From Centrapalus pauciflorus (Eukaryota > Streptophyta > Magnoliopsida > Asterales > Asteraceae): a stretch of 64,000 nt of DNA. Positions 22,897-38,807 of the stretch are shown here, one piece after another (positions within the stretch are counted from its first letter, which is position 1; each line of letters begins with the position of its first letter). The notes beneath the pieces are model-generated. The model did not search any database. It was not told the origin of the DNA and was given only the letters and a program-made list of their open reading frames with translations. Where the stretch lies: NCBI GenBank assembly GCA_020465985.1, contig JAANYP010003726.1:124001-188000 (forward strand), given 5' to 3'. Made by a program: the position numbers and the translations under genes.

Positions 22897-23760
22897 AAAC
22901 ACCCCGTTTGAATAACGCGACGTTTTTACTAAAATCTCAACATAAACCTCGGAGAAATAAAATAAAGCTTTCTAATATCAACTTCAATTTCAATACATAA
23001 ATAAGCTAAAAACCAACACATTCAGAGTGCGCTTAAGTAAAATATCTAGCTATTACAACCAAATTGAAAGTCTAAGGATCTACCCATCCCAAGTACAAAA
23101 TATAAATCAGGGTAAATGCGGAAGTCTTTCTGATACCATAAATCCTCAAACTCTAGATCCTGATGCTGGTGCCTTTCCCTTATCAGCTAAACCTGAAAAG
23201 TTGCCCCCACAACCGGGGTAAGCCGTCGCCTAAGTAACAGATATAAATACACAGACAAGCATATTTAATATGATCAACACAAATATCGGCTCAAATTCAA
23301 CATGTGTAGCATTACGACTCGCTCGGTTTAGCATACACGAATAGGGTGTTGTTATCGGCTTGCCCGATAACAAGTACACGGTGTACGACTCGCTCGGTTA
23401 GCACGTGTACAAAGCATGCGGCTCGCCCGACATGCAACTCGGAAGCACACAGCAACCTCACTTAATCCAAAGATTACACAGTATGCATACTGGGGAATAG
23501 GGTTCTCAAATATCGGCTCATGGCAACGAATTAAATATCAACATTCAAGGCTAAGCATAGTAATTAAAGAATAGTACTGGCAATAGAAACGAAATAGATA
23601 TCCAGTGCAAACATATCATTTATGACCATTTGCGAAATTAAATCAATTACTCACAGTGATCGCAAATCTGTAACCCGCCAAGCGGCTAACCGAAAACCAG
23701 CTGAAAGAACTACCGACAGCCACAAATCCCGATTGAATCACTAGAGTCCTGATATAAAAG
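22897..23760 (-). repeat. Probable chromovirus LTR, 3' part, minus strand
   Basis: On the minus strand it ends CGGGGTGTTTCA, like the Tekay GGGTGTTACA terminus. A block GCGATCACTGTGAGTAATTG near 23650 resembles the Tekay GTGAGTACTCGAG block, and ACCGAGCGAGTCGT repeats lie where the Tekay LTR carries its GC-richer section. No internal domain or PBS is visible below 22897. Confidence 0.4.
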
Positions 23761-24480
23761 TGTTTTGCCTATTTATCAATATCCTTAATTCAATAATTAC
23801 TAAATCCATTATTTATTTAATTAAAATCGGGGTCAAATTCAGACGATTGTAGATTTAATAATATTTTAATCCCTTTTCTTTAAGCTCAAAACTCTCTAAA
23901 TAATAACATCGATTAATCCTTGAATTCCTTTTCAAGTCCTAGCTCATTAAGTTAACAACTTACATTTGTAAAATATTAGTTATGTAATTCATCAATATTA
24001 TAATAAATAATTTAATCTAATTGATACCATTTACTCTCTTGCAAACGTGTATCCCATCTTATTATAATTTATTAATAAGTTCTAAATCCAACAAACTAAA
24101 AATTCGTAACTCATGTATCGAATTTAAATAGCTTGATAAACTAACTCCTACTAAATCAATTATATTTAGGCTAAGTAATTTAATAGCCCAACTTTTGAAT
24201 TAAACTATCTAATTAATAAGTCCCTACAATGTGATTAATTATGTAACCCAAAAAAAAATAATCCAATATGGACCCCAAAATAAATAAATAAAACACAACC
24301 CAATTTATTTAATTAAAACTCCAAAATCTTAAAAAATTTTCATTAGCCCAATCAATTTAAAAAGCCCACAACAATTTAAACCTAACCCTAAACCAAACAC
24401 CAATAAAAGAATTAAATAGTAAAAATAAAATAAAAAAAACAACAAAAAAAAAATCATTTCTCTCCTTCCTCTCATCGGCT
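23761..24480. other. Unassigned AT-rich sequence
   Basis: No feature recognised. It may be the 5' part of the minus-strand LTR. Confidence 0.5.
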
Positions 24481-24960
24481 GAGCAACAGAAGAAACAACC
24501 CACAAAAAAAAACCCCAACTCTTTCTTCTCGGTGGAACCCAAAACAGAAAACAAAATGGACCATCAGCGCCGGCCAAGGGAGTCTCCGGCGCCGGCCAGA
24601 GGCTGTGGCGGCGCCGACGACTCTCCACACCACCCCCACAACTTTGCTTCATCTCCTTTCAACCGAACCAGAGAATAAAAAAAAATCTGAAAAGAAAGAA
24701 GAGGTGCAGCGCCGTCGGTCAACCAAAAGGAAGAGAAACAGCGCCGACGGCCGCCATTGAGCCCCCCTCTAGTCGGATTTCGACCACGATACACAACTCC
24801 CTCGATTTTCTCGATGGAAAACAGAAAACGAGCAAACAGTCAGGCCGCAGAGAGGCAGCGGCGCCGCGGCTTCCACCGGCCGATGCCCTCGCCGCCGGTC
24901 TCAACTCCACCAATACTTCCACACAACCCAAACTACTTGATTCCACATTTTATTCACAGA
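24481..24960. other. GC-rich island with CGCCGGCGCCGG words
   Basis: The only strongly GC-rich stretch in 20-35 kb. Short open frames on both strands are arginine/proline-rich and look like by-products of composition. It could be a retrotransposon LTR or leader or a captured exon; nothing allows a choice. Confidence 0.4.
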
Positions 24961-25398
24961 TTTGAATTGTTTTATGTAAGTTTTCGATTTATTAACCAAA
25001 ACCCATGAAATATTCATTCATTGCTCTTGAAATTCTAGAACCAATTTATGAAAGGTGTTGTATATCATTGTTTCAAATGTTTAATTCCAGATTATATTTA
25101 AAGCAGAGATATATTCTACGGTTAAAACATGTCCATAATGATTGATATGGTGTGGATTGTTACCTTAACGAACCTCCAATGGTGATTTGAATTGAAAATG
25201 ATGTCAAATGTTGACCAAATCTTTGAATTCCAGCCCAAAATAAGAAGGAAACTCCCAGATTTATAATAGTGTGTGTTTGTGTTCTTGAGGAGCAAAAATT
25301 TGCTATTAGGGTTTTATGTATATATAGGGATTTATGCAATGGTTTGATGATGATGATGGTGATTATGGTTGTAATGCATTTCATGCATGCATAACTAC

Positions 25399-25399
<1 letters not shown>
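24961..25399. other. Unassigned sequence
   Basis: No features recognised. Confidence 0.6.

Positions 25400-25472
<73 letters not shown>
25400..25472. repeat. (TA)n microsatellite
   Basis: TA tract with one CA interruption, at the left end of element E4. Confidence 0.97.
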
Positions 25473-25473
<1 letters not shown>

Positions 25474-25476
<3 letters not shown>

Positions 25477-25671
25477 TCGATTGAGAACTTTTGTGCATCG
25501 AGGCACCATTGAGAACTTTTGTGCATCGAACTATCTACCAATGGTGCACAAAGGGCATTTAGGGGATATTAAATGTATGAAAATTATTTTTGAATTTAAA
25601 TGTTTTTAAGATAATTAATAGCTAAATTTGGTATGAAAATCACCATTAACTTCTTTCCTAAAACCACTCCA

Positions 25672-25745
<74 letters not shown>

Positions 25746-26186
25746 CTCTTAGCCCCCTCTTGATTTTGGAAGAGATGAACGATATGCATGATTTATGTTT
25801 GTATGAACAATTCATGTTTGTATTATGATGTATTTTGATTTTGGAAGAGATGAACGATATGCATGACTTATTTTTGGAAGAGATTTAGATATGCATGATT
25901 TATTTTTGGAAGAGAAAACGATATGCATGAACAGATGAACGATATGCATGTATTTAGATGTATTTTGAATTTGTATTATTTTTGTTAAGTTTGGAAGTGT
26001 AATAATTAAATAAGGATTGCATAATTCCTGTTTTACCCCTCCACGAATTTCATTATGTGCACTTGATGCATAAAATTTTCTATTTAATTACCCTTTTATC
26101 ATTTGATCTAACACACGCATTCTTTTCATCCAATGGCCAGTGGAGGTTCTTTTGTGCCTCTATGCACAAAAGTTCTCAATGGAACC
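25474..26186. mobile_element. TA-flanked TIR element E4 (713 bp)
   Basis: Left end GGTTCGATTGAGAAC, right end complement GGTTCCATTGAGAAC, then CTTTTGTGCAT(C/A) on both sides. The left subterminal block GAGAACTTTTGTGCATCGA occurs twice in tandem. The interior has GATATGCATG words five or more times and a (CT)n tract. (TA)n on both sides. Non-coding. Confidence 0.75.
25675..25741. repeat. (CT)n microsatellite
   Basis: About 33 CT units inside element E4. Confidence 0.97.
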
Positions 26187-26187
26187 T

Positions 26188-26670
<483 letters not shown>

Positions 26671-26677
26671 TAATATA

Positions 26678-26721
<44 letters not shown>
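26671..26721. repeat. (TA)n microsatellite
   Basis: TA tract at the left end of element E5, with one small interruption. Confidence 0.97.
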
Positions 26722-26725
<4 letters not shown>

Positions 26726-27079
26726 AGAGTTCTTTTAAGAACCTTAAAGATGGTGAGAACCTAGGAACCTTTTAGAGCCCTTGGATCAAAAGGGTATTTT
26801 TAGAATAAAAAATATTATCTTTCTCTCTCCACCTTTTTTATTATATGCATCTCTTTTTCACTTTCTCTCTCTTACTTTTTTTTTTCATTTTCATTTTCTC
26901 TTTCTTTCATTAGAATTGATTTTAATATTAAAAACACGTTTTTTATATAAAAAAAAATTTCTATATGAAAAATTATTTAATTGCTAAAAAATTAATGTAT
27001 TTTATATAGAAATATTATATGTCTATATAGAATGTTAAATAATTCTATATCTTTTTATGTAGATTAACATTACTATTCA

Positions 27080-29300
27080 TAATCTATGTAGAATGTTATG
27101 TTTCTTATATATTTCATATATTTTTATGTTTATTATACAAATCTATATCTTTTTGTATATTACCTTTACTATTCATTGTGTTTTTGGTATATTTTATATC
27201 AGTTGCATACCAAGTGTTCGACAAAATGTCTAAATGAAATCTTATTTTTTTTGTTTCAATGTGTTTTTGGTATATTTACCATTTAATCTACATAGAATAT
27301 ATGATACTTGACATTCTACACGACATTCTACATAGATTGCATGACATTCTACGTAGATTGTATGTCATTCTACATAGATTGAATGTCATTCTACGTAGAT
27401 TGAATGTCATTCTACATAGATTGCATGACATTCTACGTAGATTGTACATAGAATATGTTCGTCGATACTCTACGTAGATTGCATGTCATTCAACGTAGAT
27501 TATATGTTATTCTACGTAGATTGCATGTTATTCTACGTAGATTCACAGTTTTATTCTAGGTATTTTTGGTATATTTTATATCAGTTGCATACCAAGTGTT
27601 TGATAAAATGTCTAAATGAAATCTTCTTTTTTTGTTTCAATGTGTTTTTGATATATTTTATCATGTAATCTATGTAGAATATATGATATTTGACATTTTA
27701 CACGACATTCTACATAGATTGCATGACATTCTACGTAGATTGAATGTCATTCTACGTAGATTGAATGTCATTCTACGTAGATTGCATGTCATTCTACATA
27801 GATTGCATGGCATTCTATGTATATTGTACATAAAATATGTTCGTCGATACTCTACATAAAATATGACAGATTCATTTTCAATGTTTTATAATAAAGATTA
27901 TTTGTAAAATATTAGATATATATGAATGTAATAGTTATTAGATGTTTTACATGATAATCTACGTAGATTACATGATAATCTACATAGAATATATGATACA
28001 AGACTACTTGTAAAAAATCACACGTAATCTATGTAGAATGTTATGTTTCTTATATATTTCGTATATTTTTTTGTTTCTTATACATTTCTATATCTTTTTA
28101 TGTAAATGTACATTAACATTAAATGTGTTTTTGATATCTACGTAGAATATATGATACTTGACATTCTACATGACATTCTACGTAGATTGAATGACATTCT
28201 ACGTAGATTGTATGTCATTCTACGTAGATTGCATGTCATTCTACGTAGATTGAATGTCATTCTACGTAGATTGAATGTCATTCTACGTAGATTGCATGTC
28301 ATTCTACGTAGATTGCATGTCATTCTACGTAGATTGAATGTCATTCTACGTAGATTGCATGACATTCTACGTATATTGTACATAGAATATGTTCATCGAT
28401 ACTCTACGTAGATTGCATGTCATTCTACATAGATTGCATGTCATTCTACGTAGATTGAATGTCATTCCACGTAGATTGCGTGACATTGTATGTAGCGTAT
28501 CGACGAACATATTCTATGTAAAATCTACGTACATTGGACAGATTTATTTTCCATATTTTATAATTAAAATTATTTGTAAGATATTATATTTATAATGAAT
28601 GTAATAGTTATTAGATGTTTTACATGATAATCTATGTTGATGTCATGATAATCTACATAGAATATAATACAATAGTACTTGTAAAAATCACACATAATTT
28701 ATGTAAAATGTTATGTTTCTTATATATTTAATATATTTTTATGTTTCTTATGCATTTCTATATCTTTTTATGTAGACTAACATTACTATTCAATGTGTTT
28801 TTGGTATATTTTATCATGTAATAATCTACGTAAAATATATGATAATTGACATTGTACACGACATTCTACGTAGATTGCATGACATTCTACGTAGATTGCA
28901 TGTCATTCTACTTATATTGCATACCATTCTACGTAGATTGCATGTCATTCTACTTATATTGTATACCATTCTACGTAGATTGCATGTTATTCTACGTAGA
29001 TTGCATGTACGTAGAATGCAGGACATTCTACGTAGATTGTACATATAATATGTTCGTCGATACTCTACATAGAATATGACAGATTCATTTTTCATGTTTT
29101 ATAATGAAGATTATTTGTAAGATATTATATTTATAATGATTGTAATAGTTATTGGATGTTTTACATGATAATCTACGTAGATTACATGATAATCTACGTA
29201 GATTAAATGATAATCTAAATAGAATATAATATAAGACTACTTCTAAAAAATAACACATAATCTATGTAGAATGTTATGTTTCTTATATATTTCATATATT
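27080..29300. repeat. Higher-order repeat frame in element E5
   Basis: The block ATCTATGTAGAATGTTATG plus TTTCTTATATATTT recurs near 27085, 28024, 28693 and 29257. Another block around AGTTGCATACCAAGTGTT recurs near 27200, 27583 and 29382. Each repeat carries its own 21-bp cluster. Confidence 0.75.
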
Positions 29301-29570
29301 TTTATGTTTTGTATACATTTCTATATCTTTTTATGTAGATTAACATTACTATTCAATGTATTTTTGGTATATTTTATATCAGTTGCATATCAAGTGTTTG
29401 ATAAAATGTCTAAATGAAATCTTTTTTTTTGTTTCAATGTGTTTTTGATATATTTTATCAGGTAATCTACGTAGAATATATGATATTTGACATTCTACAC
29501 GACTATCTACGTAGATTGCATGTCATTCTACGTAGAATGAATGACATTCTACGTAGATTGTACATAGAAT
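27298..29570. repeat. 21-bp minisatellite clusters (CTACGTAG core)
   Basis: Unit ATTCTACGTAGATTGCATGTC, with variants at the GC/AA/TA and A/T positions. Clusters lie at about 27298-27550, 27690-27830, 28150-28500, 28855-29060 and 29465-29570. The palindrome CTACGTAG is the best conserved part. Because 21 is a multiple of three, every frame stays open and gives false leucine/arginine repeat proteins on both strands. Confidence 0.9.
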
Positions 29571-29957
29571 ATGTTCGTTAACATATTCTATATAGAAAAA
29601 AAATATTATATATAGACATATAATATTTTTATATAAAATACGTTATTTTTTTATCAATTAAATAATTTTCTATATAGAAAAATAATTTTTTTAATAAAAA
29701 ACGTTTTTTTATTTTAAAATCAATTAAAATGAAAGAAAAATAAAATGAAAATGAAAAAAAGTAAGAGAGAAAGAAAAAAAGCAGATTTTTTTCTTCCAAA
29801 AATACCATTTTCACACATTTTCAAGATTCTCCACTATTAAAGTTTAAAATAATTACAAAATTGCCATGCAATATATCAACCATTGATTATCATTAATCCA
29901 AAGGCCATAAAAAGTTCTTAGGTTCCCACATTTTTTATGGTTCTTAGAAGAACCCTC

Positions 29958-30082
<125 letters not shown>

Positions 30083-30109
30083 TATAATGTGTCTTTAAAT
30101 ATCTTAATA

Positions 30110-30595
30110 AAATATACAACGTTTGATTTTATTATTTCTTGAAGTTGATACGTTTTGATATATTTCTAAATAAACAAAATATGTAATTTTGATGTTTTCA
30201 TAAAATATATAATTTTTAGTTAAACAAAATATATAGATATAATAACAATATATTATTATTAAAATACTTCAATAATTTTAGGGACCAATCATATAATATT
30301 AAATATATAAATATTTACATATTATGAAAGAAATTAATCAAAAGTGAAACAATTTATAAATAATGAAATTGATATTTAAAAAAAAATGATCAAACTATAT
30401 CATTTAAAGGACCATTTGTGTACTTTACAATTTTTAAAATATAGAAGTTGTAAATAATAAATGAAGATAATAAATATAACTAATTGTTTTTAAAAAGTAC
30501 CATCATCTAGTAAATAAATTTAAAAGTACAACTATTTGGTAAATAAAATTTTAAATCACTATACTTTTGAAAATAACTCCACCTTAATTGGACTA
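30110..30595 (-). repeat. Right arm of a distant inverted repeat
   Basis: Inverted and colinear with 22005-22590; ends TTTTGAAAATAACTC, the mirror of GAGTTATTTGCAAAA. Confidence 0.6.
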
Positions 30596-30677
30596 CAATG
30601 ATGGCTAGTTTAGTTTAATTTGTTTTTCTCTTGTTATTTACATGTAATTATTAATTTGAACTTGATACGCATATAAA

Positions 30678-31342
30678 TAGGGACAAGCAAAAATCCTGTT
30701 TTTTCTCATCCGTACCAGTTTTAAACCTGTCCCGGTACCAGAATTGATTAGCCGAAGATGGTACGGTACTTGAGACCTCTATGTGACTTATATTGAGAGT
30801 CGGGAAAACAGGAGTCGGGACTTAAATAATTTGAGAATTCCCGGTACCGAATTGTGGATATAAATAATGATGCCTTTTAAGTTCCTAATTTAATCCATAT
30901 CAATTCTTAAATCCTCATTATATGCAAGGCCGATTTTAAACTTTGATTTCTCATTTATCATTCTTGACAAGCAATCATCCAACATTTATGAAACTGTCGT
31001 TAGTTAGTATAAAACCGATGCTATTTTTTTTTTTTTTTTGGGTTTTTTGTGTTTTAATTTTAATAGTCAACATTTGCAACATTATAAAATCGTCACTAAT
31101 TCGTATAAAAAGTGTTTCCAAATTTTTTTGGCCTTCAATGTCATGCATTATTAGTTGCACATCAAACAATGATACTAAACGGGAGTAGTACCGATTTTCC
31201 GATACTAAATACGATACTAGTAACCGTTCCTGAAAATCACAACTTGGTACGGTACTCGGTCTGATATTTTCATCCAATTCGGGAGTTGGAAAAACGGGAG
31301 TCGAGATGAATCGACACGGTACTAATCTCAAGCTCATCCCTA
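30678..31342. mobile_element. hAT-type MITE (665 bp) with 8-bp TSD
   Basis: TIRs TAGGGACAAGC and GCTCATCCCTA are flanked by a perfect 8-bp duplication CATATAAA at 30670-30677 and 31343-31350. Eight-base duplications and TAGGG-type ends are typical of hAT. The interior has GGTACGGTAC and CGGGAGTCG(A/G)GA words in both halves and no transposase. Confidence 0.85.
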
Positions 31343-31350
31343 CATATAAA

Positions 31351-31774
31351 GACAAACACACATACAAACAAACAAACTAAAAAAGTGTAAGCATATATAA
31401 TGTAAGCATTAATGCAAATATTTTGTTTAAGAACACAATTTACTATAATTATATCAAGAATAAATCATGAAATTTGAAACGCACCAAGTCCCTGTTATCC
31501 AATAAAACCTTAAATGTTAAATCAAAATTGTCAAACTCTGTTAGCCACAAATGCTTTTTGACAAGCCTTTGCTGCAAGAGGTCATGTTAACCAAAATCCT
31601 ATTAATAGATACAAACATTTTGAATTATTTCTTAAAAATACAAATTTAAAGTAGTAACTAATCCCAACAAGAAAGTACTCAAAAAGTCATACGGGCAAAA
31701 AGATTTCCAAATATCCATGATCAAATGATCATGGGTATAGAGTTATCACTACAAATAAGAATCGTAGCTAGTAA
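31351..31774. other. Unassigned AT-rich sequence
   Basis: Nothing recognised. Confidence 0.6.
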
Positions 31775-31885
31775 CCCCATTAAGGTGGCTTGGTGGTTGA
31801 GTCATGAGTTTCCCTAATGGAATTCTCAAGTTCGATTTCCATAGGCTTCAACTCATTGGGGTTACCTGTCTTTAATAAAAATGCA
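31775..31885 (+). mobile_element. tRNA-derived SINE-like sequence
   Basis: An A-box-like TGGCTTGGTGGTTGAG is followed about 35 bases later by a B-box-like AAGTTCGATTTCC, the pol III promoter spacing of plant SINEs. A T/A-rich tail follows GGGGTTACCTGTC. Target duplication not resolved. A diverged relative lies at 33553-33680. Confidence 0.6.
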
Positions 31886-32149
31886 GCTATAGTAATTATT
31901 ATTGACATAATAGAATTCTGTGGATCGATCAAGTGTGGACTTTCAAAGAAAACTCATTATTGATAATCCAAAACCATATATATTGATAGACAAGACTGTG
32001 AATCGATCAAGTGTCGACTTCTAAATAAAACTCATTGTTGATAATTCAAAACCATATATATTGATAGAGAGAACTTTTGATGCAAGTCAATAAATCCATT
32101 GATTTAATTCTTTGGATAATATAAATAAGTAGATAATAGGCTAAACAAA

Positions 32150-32530
32150 AAGGCTAATGAAAAAACCAACACTATTTTCGTAATTATCAATTAAATCCTA
32201 GATTTTTTTTTTCAATTATTTACATTCCTTAATTTTTTTTTTGTCTCAAAACTATACATGACTTATTTAGCAGGTTATTAACTGGTATTATAAAAAGTCA
32301 AAAAGAAAATTGGATGACTTAATCATATTAATAGAAAAAGATTATTGGTTTTTTTTTAATATTGAAATGTTAAACCATTCAAAAAAATAATTGCTTTACT
32401 GAATTCACAAGTAAAAAGTCAAATTTTTAATTGTTTTGAAAACTGCAAAAATGTAGAGGGATCTAAATAGTCTGAAGAAAATTACAAAGACTTGATTACT
32501 AACATGAAGAAATATAACTGGTTTTTTCTA
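32150..32530. mobile_element. Long-TIR MITE, copy B
   Basis: TAATGAAAAAACCAACAC and TAATTATCAATTAAATCC on the left are mirrored by AAACCAGTTATATTTCTTC and GTTAGTAATCAAGTC (complement) on the right. Same family as copies A (16305) and C (33893). Confidence 0.55.
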
Positions 32531-32615
32531 ATATTAACCCTAAATTAATAAAATCTTTGAGAACAAATTATTTATGGGCCAAAAATAAAAATTAAACCCC
32601 ATCGAATGTAACTAA

Positions 32616-32924
32616 CGTGACGTTTGGTTTACGGAATGGAATTCGAAGGAATTGGAATTTAAATTTTAGTTATTAATATGATTGATTGTGAAGGTATAAT
32701 ATAGTTTTTAGTATTGATTAGAGATGTAGGACGCAATCTAATTCATTTATAGGTTGAAATTTAATTCATGTATGAGTTGGAAGGGATGTCAAATTCCTAT
32801 AAACAAGGAACTTTGATGGAAAATACATAAAATTTAACCCATTCCATTAGTTATCAAAAATTGTAGACAAGCTAAACTTAAGTTTCAATTCCATCGAATT
32901 TCATCACACGAATCAAACGCCACC
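32616..32924. mobile_element. Tourist/PIF-Harbinger-like MITE (309 bp)
   Basis: Ends CGTGACGTTTGGTTTACGG and, inverted, GGTGGCGTTTGATTCGTG, flanked by TAA on both sides (32613-32615 and 32925-32927). TAA duplications and GCGTTTG-type ends fit Harbinger MITEs. Shares its ends with the element split between 37399 and 52112. Confidence 0.7.
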
Positions 32925-32927
32925 TAA

Positions 32928-33552
32928 GATTTGCCGTCAAACCACTCCAACCAAATACCAACTAATGTTATCAATCAATTTCTAAGCTAAATTAATTACT
33001 AATTAAAAGCTAGGCACGACTTGTGTGAGTTCATTATATAATATGACATGTATAATTCTGTAAACACATGTGCACATATGGCTCAACATGTGCGGGTCAG
33101 AAAATAATTAGCAAATATTTAAATGTATATTCATTAGTTTAAACTATCAAATTTTAATACTTTAGTGTTATTTTAATGATAATCTTTTATTAATCATACA
33201 AAAACAAAATTTGACATCGTACAAGATGAATTCTGCAAGTTGTAGACCAAAGCTAATAGACAATGACCATGTTTGTTTTAAAATTTTCAGATCTTAGTTC
33301 GTTTAAAATCTTAAAATTAAGATCGTATATGATTATGTTGTTTGTTACATTTCAGATCTAAGTAAATTCCAAATTAAAAATAAAACTTTTTGTTACATTT
33401 CAGATTAAAAGCTTAGAACCTCTGAAACAAGATATGAAGATGTGATTATGTGAACTCCTGTATGAAGTTTGAAATTAACTAGGGCTGAATTTTAATTGTC
33501 TTTTTAAATTAAATTAAGATTTTATTTAATTAAGATACCAATATAAATTTAA
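32928..33552. other. Unassigned AT-rich sequence
   Basis: TTTGTTACATTTCAGAT occurs twice near 33340-33405; otherwise nothing recognised. Confidence 0.55.
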
Positions 33553-33680
33553 TTAAAACCATATAGGGATGACTTAATGGTTGAACATTGAGATTCTTCA
33601 AAAAGATCCTGAGTTTGACTTTTACAGTTTCAATTCCTTAAGGTTAATTTACCTTGGAATTAAATTAATCTTTTTATTTA
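33553..33680 (+). mobile_element. Diverged SINE-like sequence
   Basis: A-box-like GATGACTTAATGGTTGAAC and B-box-like GAGTTTGACTTTTAC in the same spacing as the copy at 31775, with a similar 3' end (AAGGTTAATTTACC). Confidence 0.45.
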
Positions 33681-33892
33681 AATTAAAATACTAATACCAC
33701 CTTATAATGTCCCAATTCGGGCCGGTCCTGAGGAGGGGGCCACGTGGGCTACCCCCAGGATATCAAGTCAGGAAGAGACAATATTTTTTCAGTCCAATAT
33801 GTTATATATTAAGTCAACCCGTGTATTTTTAAAATTTTTCATCCCAATAATTGACCAAAACCTTTTAAAAATAGCATGTTGTATTTTTAAGA

Positions 33893-34290
33893 CTTAATAT
33901 TGAAAAAACTCCACAGACTTTCATGCAATTATCGATTAAGTCATTGGACTTTTTTTTCAAGTATATAAGTCCTAAATAAATATCATCTTATTCAAAACTA
34001 TATTTTTTAAACCTGTTACTTGCTTAACAGGAAAAACTATTAGTTTCTCGAATAGTTTATTATTAAAAAAACCAATTTTCTTTTCCAATTTTCACGATTA
34101 AGTCACTGGACTTTCTTTTTTCTTGTTTTGGTCACTGTACCGTTTACCTGGTAGTGACCTGCTAAACAGGTCAAATATATAGTTTTGAATAAGACAAAAA
34201 TTGTCTAGGGACTTAAAAATTCGGAAAAAAAGTACAGTGACTTAATCTATAAATTCATGAAAATTTGTAGGGTTTTTTCAATATTAGAGA
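33893..34290. mobile_element. Long-TIR MITE, copy C
   Basis: AATATTGAAAAAACTCC and GATTAAGTCATTGGAC at the left are mirrored by GGGTTTTTTCAATATT and AGTGACTTAATC at the right, giving imperfect arms of about 55 bp. Inner words (AACCTGTTA, TAACAGG, CCTGCTAAACAGGT) form further inverted pairs. Confidence 0.65.
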
Positions 34291-35230
34291 CATTTTTTTC
34301 AAGCTTGGCCAAACCAATTTAAAAAAAATACGTTGCATTTTAAATTTTTTGAAATACTTTTTTCTTCAATCTTGCCCAGAGCATTAAAATAGTCAAAACA
34401 GGTCTCGTCCCAATGAACTTAAAAAAAGTTAGAACACATAAAAAAAACATTCATGTGATGATACACAAAGACTACCACTGCCCGTTTAGCTAGCCATCCA
34501 TGTTCTCACTCTTAGAGTCAACGATGAAAATGTCAACAGGCTTACAAAAGTATAGATTAAGTGGTTATATTAATGTATATTAAACAAATTACGTCCTAGA
34601 TCAAACCAAGTAATGTATGTATTTAATAATAATAATGATAATAATAATAAATATCAATAACCGAAAATAAAAAAAGACATGAACGGTATGCTATAAATTA
34701 TGATGTTGACAAAGGTGAATATTTAAAACCGGTCTAGGCTGGTTTTAAACAATGGCGGACCCAGCCACCGAACGGACCCATTGCACAAAATTTCGTCGCG
34801 TTCACGATTCGGAAATTAAAATGATTATTTTAGTAGGGTCGGTTCACACGGATATTTATAATTTAAAAATAAACATATAGTCTTAAATCAATACTAATTG
34901 GAGTTTAAGGATTGAAGGATTAGATGGTTGTGGTTGAGACTGCATGTGAATGTAATTTATCCATTATAATCTTACAATTAACAAATTACACACACTTTAA
35001 ACTTTCAATCAAATAAATTATAAACTAAAAAACATAAACTTTGTTCAACACAAATCACAAATAAACTCTAAATTCAAGTAATAAGGATCAAATATTCAAG
35101 ATCAAATGTGGAAGGGTATTTAGGGTAGTTTAAAAAATATATATTTATTCAAATTAATTTTAATTTAATATTCTAACAAATAATTAAATAATAAATGCTA
35201 CATTAATTCAATTAATACACTTTTAAATTT
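34291..35230. other. Unassigned AT-rich sequence
   Basis: A stretch at 35165-35215 (AATAATTAAATAATAAATGCT...) resembles the outer end of the long-TIR MITE copy A; otherwise nothing recognised. Confidence 0.5.
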
Positions 35231-37395
<2,165 letters not shown>

Positions 37396-38360
37396 TAAGA
37401 GGGCGTTTGGTTCACAGATTTTGATGGAAAGAAATGAACATTTCAATCCTATCGCATGATTGACTGTCAAATTCTATGGAATGATAATGCTCTTTCAAAC
37501 AAAACATCCATCTACTTCAGGATTGTGTTTTCCATGGCAGTTATCAATAAATAAACATTTCATTCCCATGAGATATCTTCTCTAATCACTCATACCTGCC
37601 ATATCGACCTGACTACACACAACCCAACTCCACCTACACCACATATACTTTACCCACCTAACCCTACCCTACCTTGCCCACCCTACCCATCATACTAAAC
37701 TTACCACATCTTTTCTCATCCTTATATTACACCTACCCTATCGTACCTCACCCAACCCTACCCACCCACCCCCATCCATAGGCCTACCATCTTACCCTTT
37801 ACCACCAATCTATCCACTAATCAAATTTATAACATGTCTTCTCACCTTTATATTACACTCATCATACATTACCCCACTTTACCCCCACCCCATCCCACCC
37901 ACCCACATTACCCTACCACCAATCTACTTACCCACAAAAATTACGACATATCTTTCCACTTTTATACCCACTATAAAATACCTCATCCCTATCCCAATTC
38001 CACTCCCTACCATACATTACCACTGATCTACTCACCTATCAAACCAATTGTGTAACATCTATTTTCCGACCTGGTACGTGGAATAATTTTTAGTGGATTA
38101 TTATTTTAATAATATTGTGTTGGTCCAATTATATCCTGATTAGTGGATTTATACGTGTCGGGATGGCGTATACGTATCACCAGATTATGAATTTAGTGGA
38201 TTAGTTATATATTTGAGATCATGAGATTAAATGAGTTGAAATGATATAAATATTGAAAATATGATACTGGGTTCAGATAATTGGGTATCGGGTTACCGAA
38301 AACAGAAAGTATACGTATGTACACTCCTTTGCCTTCTATTCACTCCTTATCAAAACTTAA

Positions 38361-38395
<35 letters not shown>

Positions 38396-38807
38396 AGTGG
38401 TGCTGAAACAGATGAACATAAAAACGAGCTGCTAGGATTTATCTTGGGTGCTGGTCTTGTTTCCAATTTTCATTTTGAGTTCTTGAAGTGTGGAGCTAAG
38501 AAATCATTGATTTTGGCTTCTGATTTTCATGTTATATGTTGTTGAATCGTGGGAATTGACTTCTAAGCCTGTATGAAGTATTTATATACGAGTTTGTAAG
38601 TTTTATGGGCTGGAAATCCATTTAGAAGGGGTTTACACCATTGGGCAGCCATTTTCGACGAATAAAGCAGACCTGGTCGTCCAGGATCGCGGTCGCAATC
38701 ACATGAGCACAACCGCGATGAGTGTAACGCGGGCGGCCTAGGTCGAGCAGTGACTCGCAGTCGCGATGGCCTGATGCGGTCGCGACTGTAAGCGCGACCG
38801 TGATGTT

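Noticed and set aside
24329..25008. Overlapping frames of 65-107 codons on both strands
   Set aside because: Explained by GC-rich, low-stop composition; none shows a protein family signature.
27259..29095. Open frames on both strands with LRRLHVI-type repeats, resembling leucine-rich repeat proteins
   Set aside because: They arise from the 21-bp minisatellite, whose length is a multiple of three; both strands are open at once and no LRR consensus is met.
27298..29570. Possible CRISPR-like array
   Set aside because: Units are contiguous 21-bp tandem repeats without unique spacers, in plant DNA.
37600..38050. CCCTACC-rich stretch as interstitial telomere repeat
   Set aside because: The words are irregular (CTACCC, CCCACC, CATCCTAC) and not tandem CCCTAAA units.
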